Assembly: GCA_025360585.1 (NCBI GenBank)
Contig: JANYBW010000049.1
Location: 1 to 64,000, forward strand
DNA: 64,000 nt
Source of the DNA: Actinomycetes bacterium
GTDB lineage: Bacteria; Actinomycetota; Acidimicrobiia; IMCC26256; PALSA-610
Direction of reading: 5' to 3'
Shown here: positions 52,610 through 61,121 of the stretch, piece by piece
How the letters are laid out: each line of letters begins with the position of its first letter
Position numbering within the stretch: the first letter of the stretch is position 1
The notes under the pieces: generated by a model
Databases searched by the model: none
What the model saw: the letters and a program-made list of their open reading frames with translations, nothing else
What the model was told of the DNA's origin: nothing
Program-made: the position numbers and the translations under genes

Positions 52610-53278
52610 ATGGAGATCGCCAGCATCGACCCGCAACCACGAACGCGGTTCACCGCACGATTGTTTCCGCAACGCTGTATTGGTTGCGGAGCGGCGCAAG
52701 AGCCGGTGTGTCGTGCTTGTCTACACACTCTTCACGCCGCGCCACCGTTGCGTCCGCCTCCATCAATCGAAGCGTGGACAGCACCGTTTCGTTACGACGG
52801 TGTGGTGCGCGAACTCATCGCACGAGCGAAATACCGCAACCAGCGGTACGCCTTGGATTGGCTCGCGAACGCCGTGGCGCGACAATGCCAAGCTACGAAA
52901 TTTCCACCTATCAACTGCGTGACGTGGGCACCGACAACCCACACCCGGCGCGAGAGCCGGGGCTTCGATCACGCCGAACTGTTGGCCCGTAGGGTCGCCC
53001 GCGAATTGCAGCTACCGGTTGCGCCAACCTTGCGGCGTTTGGACGCAGCTCCCCAGACCGGCCGACCGCGAACACAACGATTGATCGGGCCAGTATTTGA
53101 TGCAACCCACATCGAAGTAACACGGCGTGACCAGCGCACCGTATTGATCGTGGATGACGTCGCAACAACTGGCGTTTCATTGTCGAACGCTGCGACGGTT
53201 CTGCGGCGGTCCGGATACGGTCCGGTCTTTGCGGCGACAATTGCGAGGACTCCGCCGTCGAAGAACAAATTCGTCTAA
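52610..53278 (+). CDS. comF: ComF family phosphoribosyltransferase-like protein
   Basis: 222 residues. A four-Cys zinc site (C23, C26, C34, C37) begins the protein, and the type I phosphoribosyltransferase loop VLIVDDVATTGVS is near residues 181-193, with RGFDHAELLARRVA between. ComF proteins are linked to DNA uptake; in actinobacteria the gene sits near hpf and secA, as here. Its TAA (53276-53278) is the first three bases of repeat element B. Confidence 0.9.
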   Translation: MEIASIDPQPRTRFTARLFPQRCIGCGAAQEPVCRACLHTLHAAPPLRPPPSIEAWTAPFRYDGVVRELIARAKYRNQRYALDWLANAVARQCQATKFPPINCVTWAPTTHTRRESRGFDHAELLARRVARELQLPVAPTLRRLDAAPQTGRPRTQRLIGPVFDATHIEVTRRDQRTVLIVDDVATTGVSLSNAATVLRRSGYGPVFAATIARTPPSKNKFV

Positions 53279-53425
53279 GAGCGCGCGCCGAAAGGCAACG
53301 GATTCGGCTGATCTCGACGAAGCGCGCCGCCGCTAGCGGCCCGAGCCGCCCCGCAGCGCAGCGACGAGAGCGGGAAACCGGTTTCTTGCAACGGATTATC
53401 TCTCACCTATCGGCGCGCGTTCTCA
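53276..53425 (-). mobile_element. MITE-like element, copy B (150 bp)
   Basis: Inverted relative to copy A at 45018-45168. Terminal inverted repeats lie at 53276-53291 and 53410-53425 (14 of 16 match). The element exactly fills the space between two convergent genes: its first three bases are the comF TAA, and on the other strand its first three bases are the TGA of the phosphatidylcholine synthase gene. It may also act as a bidirectional transcript end. No open frame of its own is convincing. Confidence 0.75.
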
Positions 53426-54190
53426 GAGGGCGTGGCCACTCAGGCTCGACTTGTGGTGTTTTGCGTTGCGCGATTGTGCGTAACGGTTTGCGACTTGCCA
53501 GACCGTCCACATCGGTGCCGCAATCAAGACGTACCGCAACCACTGCGATGGCTTGTCTTGTTGAATGGCCAGAAAGGTCATTGACGCGAGCCATAACACC
53601 ATCGCGGAAATCGAAACAATGCGGAACTCTTTGACCCGAACTGTATGAGGAAATTCGAAGCGGTACGTCACGGTGAACAGGCACATCACTGCGAGTACCG
53701 CGAGATTGAACCATTCGTTTTCGCCCAACAAATACAGGGTTGGGATAATCACGTTGAACTCAGCAGGAAATCCGCGGAACCAATTGTCTTCGGTTTCCAT
53801 ATCAGTGCGGGCCATCCAGAGCGCGCCGACGGTGAGCAGAATTACGCCGGCGGGACCAACCGTCTTGTCGGGCAGGATATCGAACTTGCTCAAAAATGCC
53901 ACTGGCACAATGGTGCAGGTGAAGTAATCGACGATGAGATCGAGCGCGTTGCCATCGATATTGGGGAGCCGTTTACTCACCTGAATCTTTCGGGCAATTG
54001 GACCGTCGATGCCGTCGAGGACCATCGCGGTCACGAGCCACAAGATCGCGGCGCGAGCGTGGCCCTCAACGATGGAACTCAAGCCAACGAAGCCGACGAC
54101 GACCCCACTCGCGGTGAAAACGTGCAGAGCCCAGGCCATGCGGATGTCGCGACGCGAGTAGTCGCAGTCGGCTTCGAGATGATCGGTCAT
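53423..54190 (-). CDS. pcs: Phosphatidylcholine synthase (CDP-alcohol phosphatidyltransferase)
   Basis: 255 residues, about seven membrane helices. The CDP-alcohol signature DGIDGPIARK then G and two spaced Asp (NIDGNALDLIVDYFT) has the longer spacing of Pcs enzymes. WALHVFTASG, PVAFL, FRGFPAEFNVIIP and PHTVRVKEFR also match Pcs, which condenses choline with CDP-diacylglycerol. Divergent from hpf (80 bp between starts). The last codons adjoin repeat element B. A closely related CDP-alcohol transferase with another head group is the alternative. Confidence 0.82.
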   Translation of the reverse strand: MTDHLEADCDYSRRDIRMAWALHVFTASGVVVGFVGLSSIVEGHARAAILWLVTAMVLDGIDGPIARKIQVSKRLPNIDGNALDLIVDYFTCTIVPVAFLSKFDILPDKTVGPAGVILLTVGALWMARTDMETEDNWFRGFPAEFNVIIPTLYLLGENEWFNLAVLAVMCLFTVTYRFEFPHTVRVKEFRIVSISAMVLWLASMTFLAIQQDKPSQWLRYVLIAAPMWTVWQVANRYAQSRNAKHHKSSLSGHAL

Positions 54191-54258
54191 GAAATATTCA
54201 CCTTACGCTGCGTGGCTCGCGTTTCGGCGCTACCCTCTCAGGACTTGGTTCGATGATC

Positions 54259-54265
54259 GAGGAGG
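54259..54265 (+). promoter_or_regulatory. Ribosome-binding site fixing the hpf TTG start
   Basis: GAGGAGG is four bases before TTG at 54270. It is the strongest site in the region and selects a TTG start over the in-frame ATG at 54189, which lies across the divergent pcs start. Confidence 0.7.
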
Positions 54266-54269
54266 CGCA

Positions 54270-54635
54270 TTGGATATTCATGTCGTTGGCAAGCACGTTG
54301 AGATTCCGTCGGAAGTCAAAACCACGGTGCTCGAAAAACTCAAACGCATCGAACGCTTGGCGTCGGACACTCGCCGAGTCGATATTGATTTCGGTGAGAT
54401 CCACGGTCGTCGAGCCGATGAGCGTTACACCTGCGAGCTGATCGTCCATGTGAAAAAACACCGGCTTGATGCGCATGCCTTTGGGCCGGAGCTCCAGATC
54501 GCGTTCGACGCCGCTTTGCACAAGATCGAACATCAGCTCCACAAACTGCATGACCGTCGGGTCGACCAGCCGCTGGCCCGCCGCGAAGGCGGCCCGGGGC
54601 ATGAAGCGTTAAACGTGGTGTTTGAACCCTCGTGA
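54270..54635 (+). CDS. hpf: Ribosome hibernation-promoting factor
   Basis: 121 residues from TTG. The first strand LDIHVVGKHVEIPSEVKTTVLEKLKRIERLA, the YTCELIVHVKKHRLDAHAFGPELQIAFDAALHKIEHQLHKLHDR half and spacing are those of HPF/RaiA. Only a short tail follows, so it is the short form without the C-terminal dimerisation domain of long HPF. It binds the 30S decoding region in stationary phase. It overlaps the response regulator by GTGA. Near comF and secA as in mycobacteria. Confidence 0.85.
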   Translation: MDIHVVGKHVEIPSEVKTTVLEKLKRIERLASDTRRVDIDFGEIHGRRADERYTCELIVHVKKHRLDAHAFGPELQIAFDAALHKIEHQLHKLHDRRVDQPLARREGGPGHEALNVVFEPS

Positions 54636-55312
54636 TCGAAGCCGGCGACGGCGATGCAGCTCCGCGAATACGTGTCCTGATTGCCGATGATCACGATCTG
54701 ATCCGCCGCGGTATCAGCCAGGCACTTGCGGCCGAACGCGATCTCGACATTGTCGGTGAAGCCGTCGATGGTGAAGCCGCGGTGGCGCTCACGGAATCGT
54801 TGCGTCCGGATGTGGTCATCATGGATATCCACATGCCCGTCTGCGATGGAATCGACGCGACCCGATTAATTCGACGATCGTTGCCGGGAATCCGTGTATT
54901 GATTCTTTCGGAGTCCGATAGCGACGACGATGTATTTGGAGCGCTACGCGCCGGCGCAAGTGGTTACGTGCTGAAATCTGCCGCGATGGAAGGACTTCCG
55001 TCTATGGTCCGCGATATTTCGTACGGAGGTGCGATCTTTTCGCCGTCGATCGCCGCGAAACTGGTGATGCGCCTCAATGAACAACCCCGACAAATCGCCG
55101 CGACGGATCGCTTGACACTGCGCGAACGCGACGTCGCTCGTCTACTCGCTCGTGGGCTCGGCAACCGCGAGATTGCGGTCGAGCTCTTTATTGCCCATAA
55201 CACGGTGAAGAATCATGTGCGAGCAATCCTCGAAAAGCTCAGTGCTCGCAGCCGCACCGAGGCCGCGATGATTATCAGCCGCGATGGGCTCTCCCGCGCG
55301 GCTGACGCGTAG
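54632..55312 (+). CDS. NarL/FixJ family response regulator
   Basis: 226 residues. Receiver domain with acidic D19-D20, phosphoacceptor D65 in VVIMDIHMP and the LK pair near 114; C-terminal LuxR-type helix-turn-helix (LTLRERDVARLLARGLGNREIAVELFIAHNTVKNHVRAILEKL). GTG start overlapping the hpf stop, so it is coexpressed with the ribosome-hibernation gene. No histidine kinase adjoins it. Targets unknown. Confidence 0.92.
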   Translation: MIEAGDGDAAPRIRVLIADDHDLIRRGISQALAAERDLDIVGEAVDGEAAVALTESLRPDVVIMDIHMPVCDGIDATRLIRRSLPGIRVLILSESDSDDDVFGALRAGASGYVLKSAAMEGLPSMVRDISYGGAIFSPSIAAKLVMRLNEQPRQIAATDRLTLRERDVARLLARGLGNREIAVELFIAHNTVKNHVRAILEKLSARSRTEAAMIISRDGLSRAADA

Positions 55313-55365
55313 TGATGGTGGTGCGGGCGAAGTCTGGTGGTTCTGGCCCCTAGGATCGGGCTTGT

Positions 55366-58140
55366 ATGAGTATTTTTCAAAAATTGTTGCGCGCCGGTGA
55401 GGGCAAAAAGGTGAAATTGCTCGAAACGATTCCGCCCGAGGTAGGCGCGTTTGAAGCTGATTTTCAACGGTTGAGTGACGCGCAGCTGATTTCGAAAACC
55501 GCGGAGTTTCAACAGCGGGTGGCCAACGGCGAGGATCTCGACGACCTGATGGCTGAGGCTTTCGCGGTGGTGCGTGAGGCCGGGACTCGCGTGTTGGGGC
55601 AACGCCATTACGACGTCCAGCTCATGGGCGGTGCGTGCTTGCATTATGGGTGGGTCGCGGAAATGAAAACCGGTGAGGGCAAAACCCTCGTCGCCACCCT
55701 TCCTGCCTATTTGAATGCCCTGACTGGCCGCAGCGTCCATCTCGTCACGGTCAATGACTACCTGGCCCGCCGCGACGCCGAATGGATGGGCCGGCTCTAC
55801 CGCTTCTTGGGCCTCAGTGTCGGCGTGATCGTTCCTGGCTACATGGAGAGCCCTGAAGAGAAACGCGCCATGTACGGATGCGACATCGTGCACGGTACCA
55901 ACAACGAATTCGGATTCGATTACCTCCGCGACAATATGTGTGTCTCGCTCGACGAACAATCACAGTGGGGTTCACGCGGTCACGATCACAAGGCTCACCA
56001 TTTCGCGATCGTCGACGAAATCGATTCCATCCTCATCGATGAAGCGCGCACGCCGCTCATTATCTCGGGACAAGTGCAAGACGCAGTTGAGCTCTACTAC
56101 CAATTCGCACGCATCGTCAAGGGTCTTCAGCGCGATCGCGATTACGAAGTTGATGAATCGAAGCGGACTGTGGTGCCGACCGAAGAAGGCATTAGTCGCG
56201 TCGAACAATCGTTGGGTGTTGCGAACCTGTACGACAACATCAACCAAAATTTCGTTCACCAACTCTCGCAAGCGTTGAAAGCACGAGAGCTATTTCATCG
56301 CGACAAGGATTACATCGTCGCGCAAGGCGAAGTGAAGATCGTCGATGAATTCACCGGCCGTATTCTTGAGGGTCGACGCTGGTCCGAAGGTTTGCATCAA
56401 GCGGTTGAAGCGAAAGAAAACCAACGAATTAAGGCGGAAAACCAAACGTTAGCGACGGTAACGCTCCAGAACTACTTCCGCATGTACGACAAACTTGCGG
56501 GCATGACGGGAACCGCGTTCAGCGAAGCGGGCGAGTTCATGCACACCTACGAGCTCGCGGTGGTGCCGATCCCGACGAACCGACCGCCGCAGCGTCTCGA
56601 CGAAGCTGACCTTGTTTTCAAAGGCATCGACGGCAAATACAACGCGGTTGTCGATGATCTTGTTGAACGTAACGCGAACGGCCAGCCAGTGTTGGTCGGA
56701 ACGATTTCGGTCGAAGAGTCCGAGAAGCTTTCGCGTCTGCTGGACAAACGTGGTGTTCCCCACGAGGTGTTGAACGCAAAACAGCACGATCGGGAAGCGA
56801 TGATCGTTACGCAAGCTGGCCGGCTCGGTGGAGTGACGGTTGCTACAAACATGGCTGGTCGTGGTGTCGATATTTTGTTGGGCGGCAACCCTGAAGGGCT
56901 GGCCAAACAAGAGATGATGAAAGAAGGTCTCGAGGTCGACGAGACAACCGAGCGCTATCAAGAACTTCTGGCTCGTTTTAGCGCCGAATGCAAAGCAGAA
57001 GGCGATCAGGTTCGTGCACTCGGTGGCCTTTACGTGTTGGGTACCGAGCGCCACGAAAGCCGCCGGATCGACAATCAGTTACGGGGCCGCTCAGGGCGTC
57101 AAGGCGATCCTGGTGAGAGCCGTTTCTATTTGTCGCTCGAAGATGAGCTGATGCGCCTGTTCGCAACCGGGCTGGTTCAGCGCGTAATGGGTGCGAGCTT
57201 CCCTGATGATGTGCCACTGGAATCCAAAATGGTCAGCAAAGCCATTGAGCGGGCCCAGGGAACGGTCGAAGATCGCAACTTCGAAATTCGTAAAAACGTC
57301 TTGAAGTACGACGAAGTCATGAACGAACAGCGCAAGATCGTGTACGGCCTGCGCCAACAAATCCTCGACGGCCTTGATCTTCGCGAGGAAGCCCTCACGA
57401 TTATTCACCGAACGATGGATCGCCTCATCGATGTGCACTGCACCGGCGAATTCGTCGAGAGCTGGGACGTGGAAGCGCTCCTGCACGCAGTCAAGAGTTA
57501 CGTGCCAACATTGTTGACCGAAGCTCAGATTGAAGTTTCTGACAATCGAAAAACCATTCACACGCTGCTGACTGAAGACGCGCTGGCGATCTATACCGAT
57601 CGCGAAGAAGAACTTGGTTTGGAAGCCATTCGCGATATCGAACGTCGGGTGATGTTGTCAGTGATTGATCAGCATTGGCGTGAGCACCTGTATGAGATGG
57701 ACTACTTGCAAGAAGGCATCAATCTTCGGGCGATGGGGCAAAAAGATCCATTGACGGAATGGCAACGCGAAGGCTTCGATATGTTCGAAGCGATGATGGC
57801 CACAGTCGACGAAGACTTTGTGCGCTACGTCTTCAACATTCAAGTCGTTGTGGAAGATTCTCCTGCGCCGGTCGTAAAGAACCTCCAGTTGTCGGCGCCT
57901 GAAGATCCGGTGCAGGGAACGTCGTCGATCCGCGGCGCGGTACAAGCGGGTGACATCAGCGCATCAGCAACGGACGCCGCGGGGTATTTGGGCAGCGCCA
58001 ATACGTCGGGCGGGCAATTTCCGCAAGGCGATGAAGAAGTACCGCAGCAGCCGATCCGGGTGGAAAAGACACCGGGCCGCAACGAGCCATGCTGGTGCGG
58101 CAGCGGCAAAAAGTACAAAACATGCCACGGCACCGCTTAG
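55366..58140 (+). CDS. secA: Preprotein translocase ATPase SecA
   Basis: 924 residues. Walker A MKTGEGKT at residues 100-107, HYGWVAEMKTGEGK context, DEAD-like VDEIDSILIDEARTPLIISG, second ATPase domain with GRGVDILLGGNPEG and GRSGRQGDPGESRFYLSLED, then helical scaffold/wing. The C-terminal zinc motif C909-W-C911, C920, H921 binds SecB/ribosome in other bacteria. Drives Sec-dependent export; this is the housekeeping SecA1 by context (comF-hpf-secA). Starts 53 bp after the response regulator. Confidence 0.96.
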   Translation: MSIFQKLLRAGEGKKVKLLETIPPEVGAFEADFQRLSDAQLISKTAEFQQRVANGEDLDDLMAEAFAVVREAGTRVLGQRHYDVQLMGGACLHYGWVAEMKTGEGKTLVATLPAYLNALTGRSVHLVTVNDYLARRDAEWMGRLYRFLGLSVGVIVPGYMESPEEKRAMYGCDIVHGTNNEFGFDYLRDNMCVSLDEQSQWGSRGHDHKAHHFAIVDEIDSILIDEARTPLIISGQVQDAVELYYQFARIVKGLQRDRDYEVDESKRTVVPTEEGISRVEQSLGVANLYDNINQNFVHQLSQALKARELFHRDKDYIVAQGEVKIVDEFTGRILEGRRWSEGLHQAVEAKENQRIKAENQTLATVTLQNYFRMYDKLAGMTGTAFSEAGEFMHTYELAVVPIPTNRPPQRLDEADLVFKGIDGKYNAVVDDLVERNANGQPVLVGTISVEESEKLSRLLDKRGVPHEVLNAKQHDREAMIVTQAGRLGGVTVATNMAGRGVDILLGGNPEGLAKQEMMKEGLEVDETTERYQELLARFSAECKAEGDQVRALGGLYVLGTERHESRRIDNQLRGRSGRQGDPGESRFYLSLEDELMRLFATGLVQRVMGASFPDDVPLESKMVSKAIERAQGTVEDRNFEIRKNVLKYDEVMNEQRKIVYGLRQQILDGLDLREEALTIIHRTMDRLIDVHCTGEFVESWDVEALLHAVKSYVPTLLTEAQIEVSDNRKTIHTLLTEDALAIYTDREEELGLEAIRDIERRVMLSVIDQHWREHLYEMDYLQEGINLRAMGQKDPLTEWQREGFDMFEAMMATVDEDFVRYVFNIQVVVEDSPAPVVKNLQLSAPEDPVQGTSSIRGAVQAGDISASATDAAGYLGSANTSGGQFPQGDEEVPQQPIRVEKTPGRNEPCWCGSGKKYKTCHGTA

Positions 58141-58175
58141 TAAACGCCGCGCCGGGATCACTGCGGGAGCCTGAC

Positions 58176-58268
58176 ATGAGTGCGGTGGCGAAGACAGCGC
58201 AGGAGCGACGAAGGAGCGAAATGCGTGCCAAGACAGTCGCAGCGCCGGACGAAGTAGGCGCAACATAA
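58176..58268 (+). CDS. Possible 30-residue leader ORF before prfB
   Basis: ATG at 58176 with GGGAG six bases upstream opens 30 codons of very basic/polar sequence (ERRRSEMRAKT in the middle) ending in TAA directly before the prfB GTG. Position and ribosome site suggest translational coupling, but the sequence could be non-coding: it is rich in imperfect repeats (aagacag, gcaggagcg). No homology recognised. Confidence 0.35.
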   Translation: MSAVAKTAQERRRSEMRAKTVAAPDEVGAT

Positions 58269-59372
58269 GTGCGCGACTTTTCTGATGTGTTGAGCGATCT
58301 GCGTAAGCGCGTCGAGGATGCTCGTGGCTATTTGCGGGTTGATGATGCGCGGGCGCGTCTCGATGAGCTGGAGATCGCGGCGGCAGAGCCGGGGCTCTGG
58401 GATGATCAGGATCAGGCTCGGCTAGTCACGACGGAAATGGCGTCGGTGCGGGCCGATGTTGAGTTGGTCGGGGCGCTCGATGGTTCGATTTCGGATCTTG
58501 AAACCTTGCACGAGCTTGCTCGGGATGAAGATGATATTTCTCTGGAGCCGGAGATTGAACTTGGCTGTTCGGGGTTGGCGGCGGAGTTGGATCGTCTTGA
58601 GCTGCGCGCGTTGTTTACTGGCGATCACGATGAACGTGACGCGATCTGTTCGATTAGTTCGGGTGCGGGTGGGACTGATGCCCAGGACTGGGCCGACATG
58701 CTGTTACGGCAGTACACGCGGTGGGCGCAGAGGCAAGGTTTTGCGGTGGAGCTCGATGATCGAAACGATGGCCAAGAAGCTGGGATTAGTTCTGCGACGA
58801 TTTCGATTAAGGGTCGGTATGCGTACGGGATGTTGCAGGCCGAAAAGGGTGTGCATCGGCTGATCCGTATTTCGCCGTTTGATTCGAATGCGCGGCGTCA
58901 GACCGCGTTCGCGGCGCTCGATGTGGTGCCAACGCTTGATGAGGCCGAAACGCCAGACATTCGCGAAGAAGATTTGCGGATAGATACGTTTCGTTCGTCG
59001 GGGGCTGGTGGCCAGCACGTAAATGTCACTGACAGCGCGGTGCGACTCACGCATTTGCCCAGCGGGATCGTTGTGTCGTGTCAGAATCAGCGCAGTCAGT
59101 TGCAAAACCGAGCGAAGGCGATGCAGATTCTTGCGGCGCGGCTTGCGGAGCGCGCGCGTGCGGAACGCCAAGCTGCGGTCGACAAACTTTCTGGCGACAA
59201 ACGCGATAACGCCTTTGGTTCACAAATTCGTACCTATACGTTGGCGCCCTATCAGTTGGTGAAAGATGAACGTACGAAACACGAAACGGGCAACGTTGCT
59301 GCGGTGCTTGATGGTGATGTGAACTCGTTCATCGAAGCTTGGTTGCACTGGCGTCGTCGCGAACAGGGCTAA
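58269..59372 (+). CDS. prfB: Peptide chain release factor 2
   Basis: 367 residues. RF2 recognises UGA/UAA. RISPFDSNARRQT carries the SPF anticodon-like motif, and RSSGAGGQHVNVTDSAVRLTH the catalytic GGQ. The reading frame is continuous from a GTG start, without the in-frame UGA programmed frameshift of many bacteria, as in other actinobacteria. A short upstream frame ends one base before it. Followed by ftsE, a common actinobacterial order. Confidence 0.95.
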   Translation: MRDFSDVLSDLRKRVEDARGYLRVDDARARLDELEIAAAEPGLWDDQDQARLVTTEMASVRADVELVGALDGSISDLETLHELARDEDDISLEPEIELGCSGLAAELDRLELRALFTGDHDERDAICSISSGAGGTDAQDWADMLLRQYTRWAQRQGFAVELDDRNDGQEAGISSATISIKGRYAYGMLQAEKGVHRLIRISPFDSNARRQTAFAALDVVPTLDEAETPDIREEDLRIDTFRSSGAGGQHVNVTDSAVRLTHLPSGIVVSCQNQRSQLQNRAKAMQILAARLAERARAERQAAVDKLSGDKRDNAFGSQIRTYTLAPYQLVKDERTKHETGNVAAVLDGDVNSFIEAWLHWRRREQG

Positions 59373-59447
59373 TCCAACTCTGTTCATCCTGGTCAACGGC
59401 TTGCGCACCACGTTGGGTCGTTCGAGTTGCTACCCTCGGAGTACCGC

Positions 59448-60134
59448 ATGATTCGTTTCACGCACGTCCACAAGGCGTACTCGCCGGAAGTCATCGCATT
59501 GCGCGATGTATCGCTCGAAATTCAAAAGGGCGAGTTTGTCTTCCTCATCGGACCTTCGGGTTCGGGCAAGTCGACCTTCTTGAAATTGCTCTTGCGCGAC
59601 GAAGTCGCGACCAAGGGCGAGATCCATGTCGCGGGCCGCGACATTGGTCGTATGCCCACTTGGAAGGTCCCGAATCTTCGCCGCAATATCGGCACGGTCT
59701 TTCAGGACTACAAGCTGCTGCCAACCAAAACGGTGTACGAAAACGTGGCGTTCGCCATGGAAGTCACGGGCCGGCCGCGCAGCGTGATTAAGCAGCAAGT
59801 GCCTACGATCATTGAACTTGTTGGATTGAAGGACAAGGTCGCCAGTTTTCCTGGTGAACTTTCGGGTGGAGAACAACAGCGGGTTTCGATTGCGCGCGCG
59901 TTCGTGAATCGACCGTTGATTTTGTTGGCTGATGAACCCACGGGAAACTTGGATCCGCAAACGACGGTCGGGATTATGAAGCTTCTGGATCGCATTAACC
60001 AAACGGGCACAACCGTGGTGATGGCGACACATGATCAGCGCATTGTTGATGCGATGCGCCGCCGGGTACTTGAACTCGATCGTGGTGTGCTCGTTCGCGA
60101 TCAGACGCGTGGTGTCTATGGGGTTGGTACCTGA
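59448..60134 (+). CDS. ftsE: Cell division ATP-binding protein FtsE
   Basis: 228 residues. ABC ATPase with Walker [10 protein letters not shown] (35-43), [22 protein letters not shown], signature LSGGEQQR and Walker [12 protein letters not shown]. Works with FtsX to activate peptidoglycan hydrolases at division. The start is set at [11 protein letters not shown]; an open stretch of seven codons precedes it. Stop and ftsX start share bases (TGATG). Confidence 0.95.
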   Translation: MIRFTHVHKAYSPEVIALRDVSLEIQKGEFVFLIGPSGSGKSTFLKLLLRDEVATKGEIHVAGRDIGRMPTWKVPNLRRNIGTVFQDYKLLPTKTVYENVAFAMEVTGRPRSVIKQQVPTIIELVGLKDKVASFPGELSGGEQQRVSIARAFVNRPLILLADEPTGNLDPQTTVGIMKLLDRINQTGTTVVMATHDQRIVDAMRRRVLELDRGVLVRDQTRGVYGVGT

Positions 60135-61039
60135 TGTCGCAGGTGGGCTACTTCATTCGCGAGACGTTGATCTCGTTGCGACGCAATGTGATGATGACGA
60201 TTTCGGGCATCATCACGATCGCGATTTGCGCGACGATTGTCACTGGCAGCTTGCTGTTTATCCGAGGGAACGATCGCGCTGCTGCGGAACAGCGCGCTGG
60301 CGTTGAGCTGGAAATCTTCTTAAAGCTCGGCGTTGGCCAAGGCGAGATTCGTGCCTTGCAGGCTTCACTTGATGAATCGAAAACGCAGCAACGGATCCGT
60401 GCGTATCGATTCCTCGATAACAACGCAGCGTTCGAGGTGTTCAAAAGCCTACCGTTTGTGAAAGCGGAGCCGACGCTGCTGACGGGCACGAAACCAACCG
60501 ATTTGAATCAGTCGTTTCGTGTCAATTTGCAACAGCCGAAAGATGTCGAGACAGTTGCGAAGCAGTATCAGGCACGACCCGGCGTGTTTTCGGTGATTAC
60601 TCCTGAACGCTTCATTCGCCCATACTTCAAAAATATTGATCGCATGCGCGTCGTGATGCTGGGGACCGCGATTTCACTGCTCATCGCATCCATGTTCTTA
60701 GTCGTGATGACAGTACGGCTCGCAACGTACGCTCGCCGACGCGAAATCGAAGTCATGAAACTTGTGGGTGCCTCGAACTTATTTGTGCGGGTCCCGTTTC
60801 TTGCCGAAGGCATTGTGCAGGGCTTGATCGGTGGGGGAATGGGCTTCGGCTTGACGTTCGCCGCCCGATCCTTGTTCAACGGTTTTGCGACTCAATCAGG
60901 TGGGGCATTGCTGGTACTGAAAGGTTTTAATCTCACCAACGGCGACGCGGTTTTTTTAGGGACCGCAGGGCTCATCGGTAGTGCCGTCATTGGAATGCTG
61001 AGCGCCATCATCGGGCTCTGGCGCTTCCTCGACGTTTGA
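60134..61039 (+). CDS. ftsX: Cell division protein FtsX
   Basis: 301 residues with the FtsX topology: one N-terminal helix (about 21-43), an extracellular loop (about 45-165), and three C-terminal helices (near 170-195, 225-250 and 270-295). RREIEVMKLVGASNLFVRVPFLAEG is the conserved cytoplasmic segment contacting FtsE. Coupled to ftsE by TGATG. A strong terminator follows. Confidence 0.94.
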   Translation: MSQVGYFIRETLISLRRNVMMTISGIITIAICATIVTGSLLFIRGNDRAAAEQRAGVELEIFLKLGVGQGEIRALQASLDESKTQQRIRAYRFLDNNAAFEVFKSLPFVKAEPTLLTGTKPTDLNQSFRVNLQQPKDVETVAKQYQARPGVFSVITPERFIRPYFKNIDRMRVVMLGTAISLLIASMFLVVMTVRLATYARRREIEVMKLVGASNLFVRVPFLAEGIVQGLIGGGMGFGLTFAARSLFNGFATQSGGALLVLKGFNLTNGDAVFLGTAGLIGSAVIGMLSAIIGLWRFLDV

Positions 61040-61074
61040 TCGGGCCCGAACTCAGCCGCCGAACTATGGGCGCG

Positions 61075-61105
61075 AAATGGCCCCGCCGGTTTGGCGGGGC
61101 CATTT
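61075..61105. terminator. Bidirectional terminator after ftsX / peroxiredoxin
   Basis: AAATGGCCCCGCC (61075-61087) and GGCGGGGCCATTT (61093-61105) form a perfect 13-bp stem with a GGTTT loop, ending in A/T on both arms, between convergent ftsX and the peroxiredoxin gene. Confidence 0.9.
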
Positions 61106-61121
61106 GCGTTGCTTGATCAAA

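Noticed and set aside
58269-58400. Programmed +1 frameshift in prfB
   Set aside because: The frame is continuous from GTG with no in-frame TGA near codon 25.
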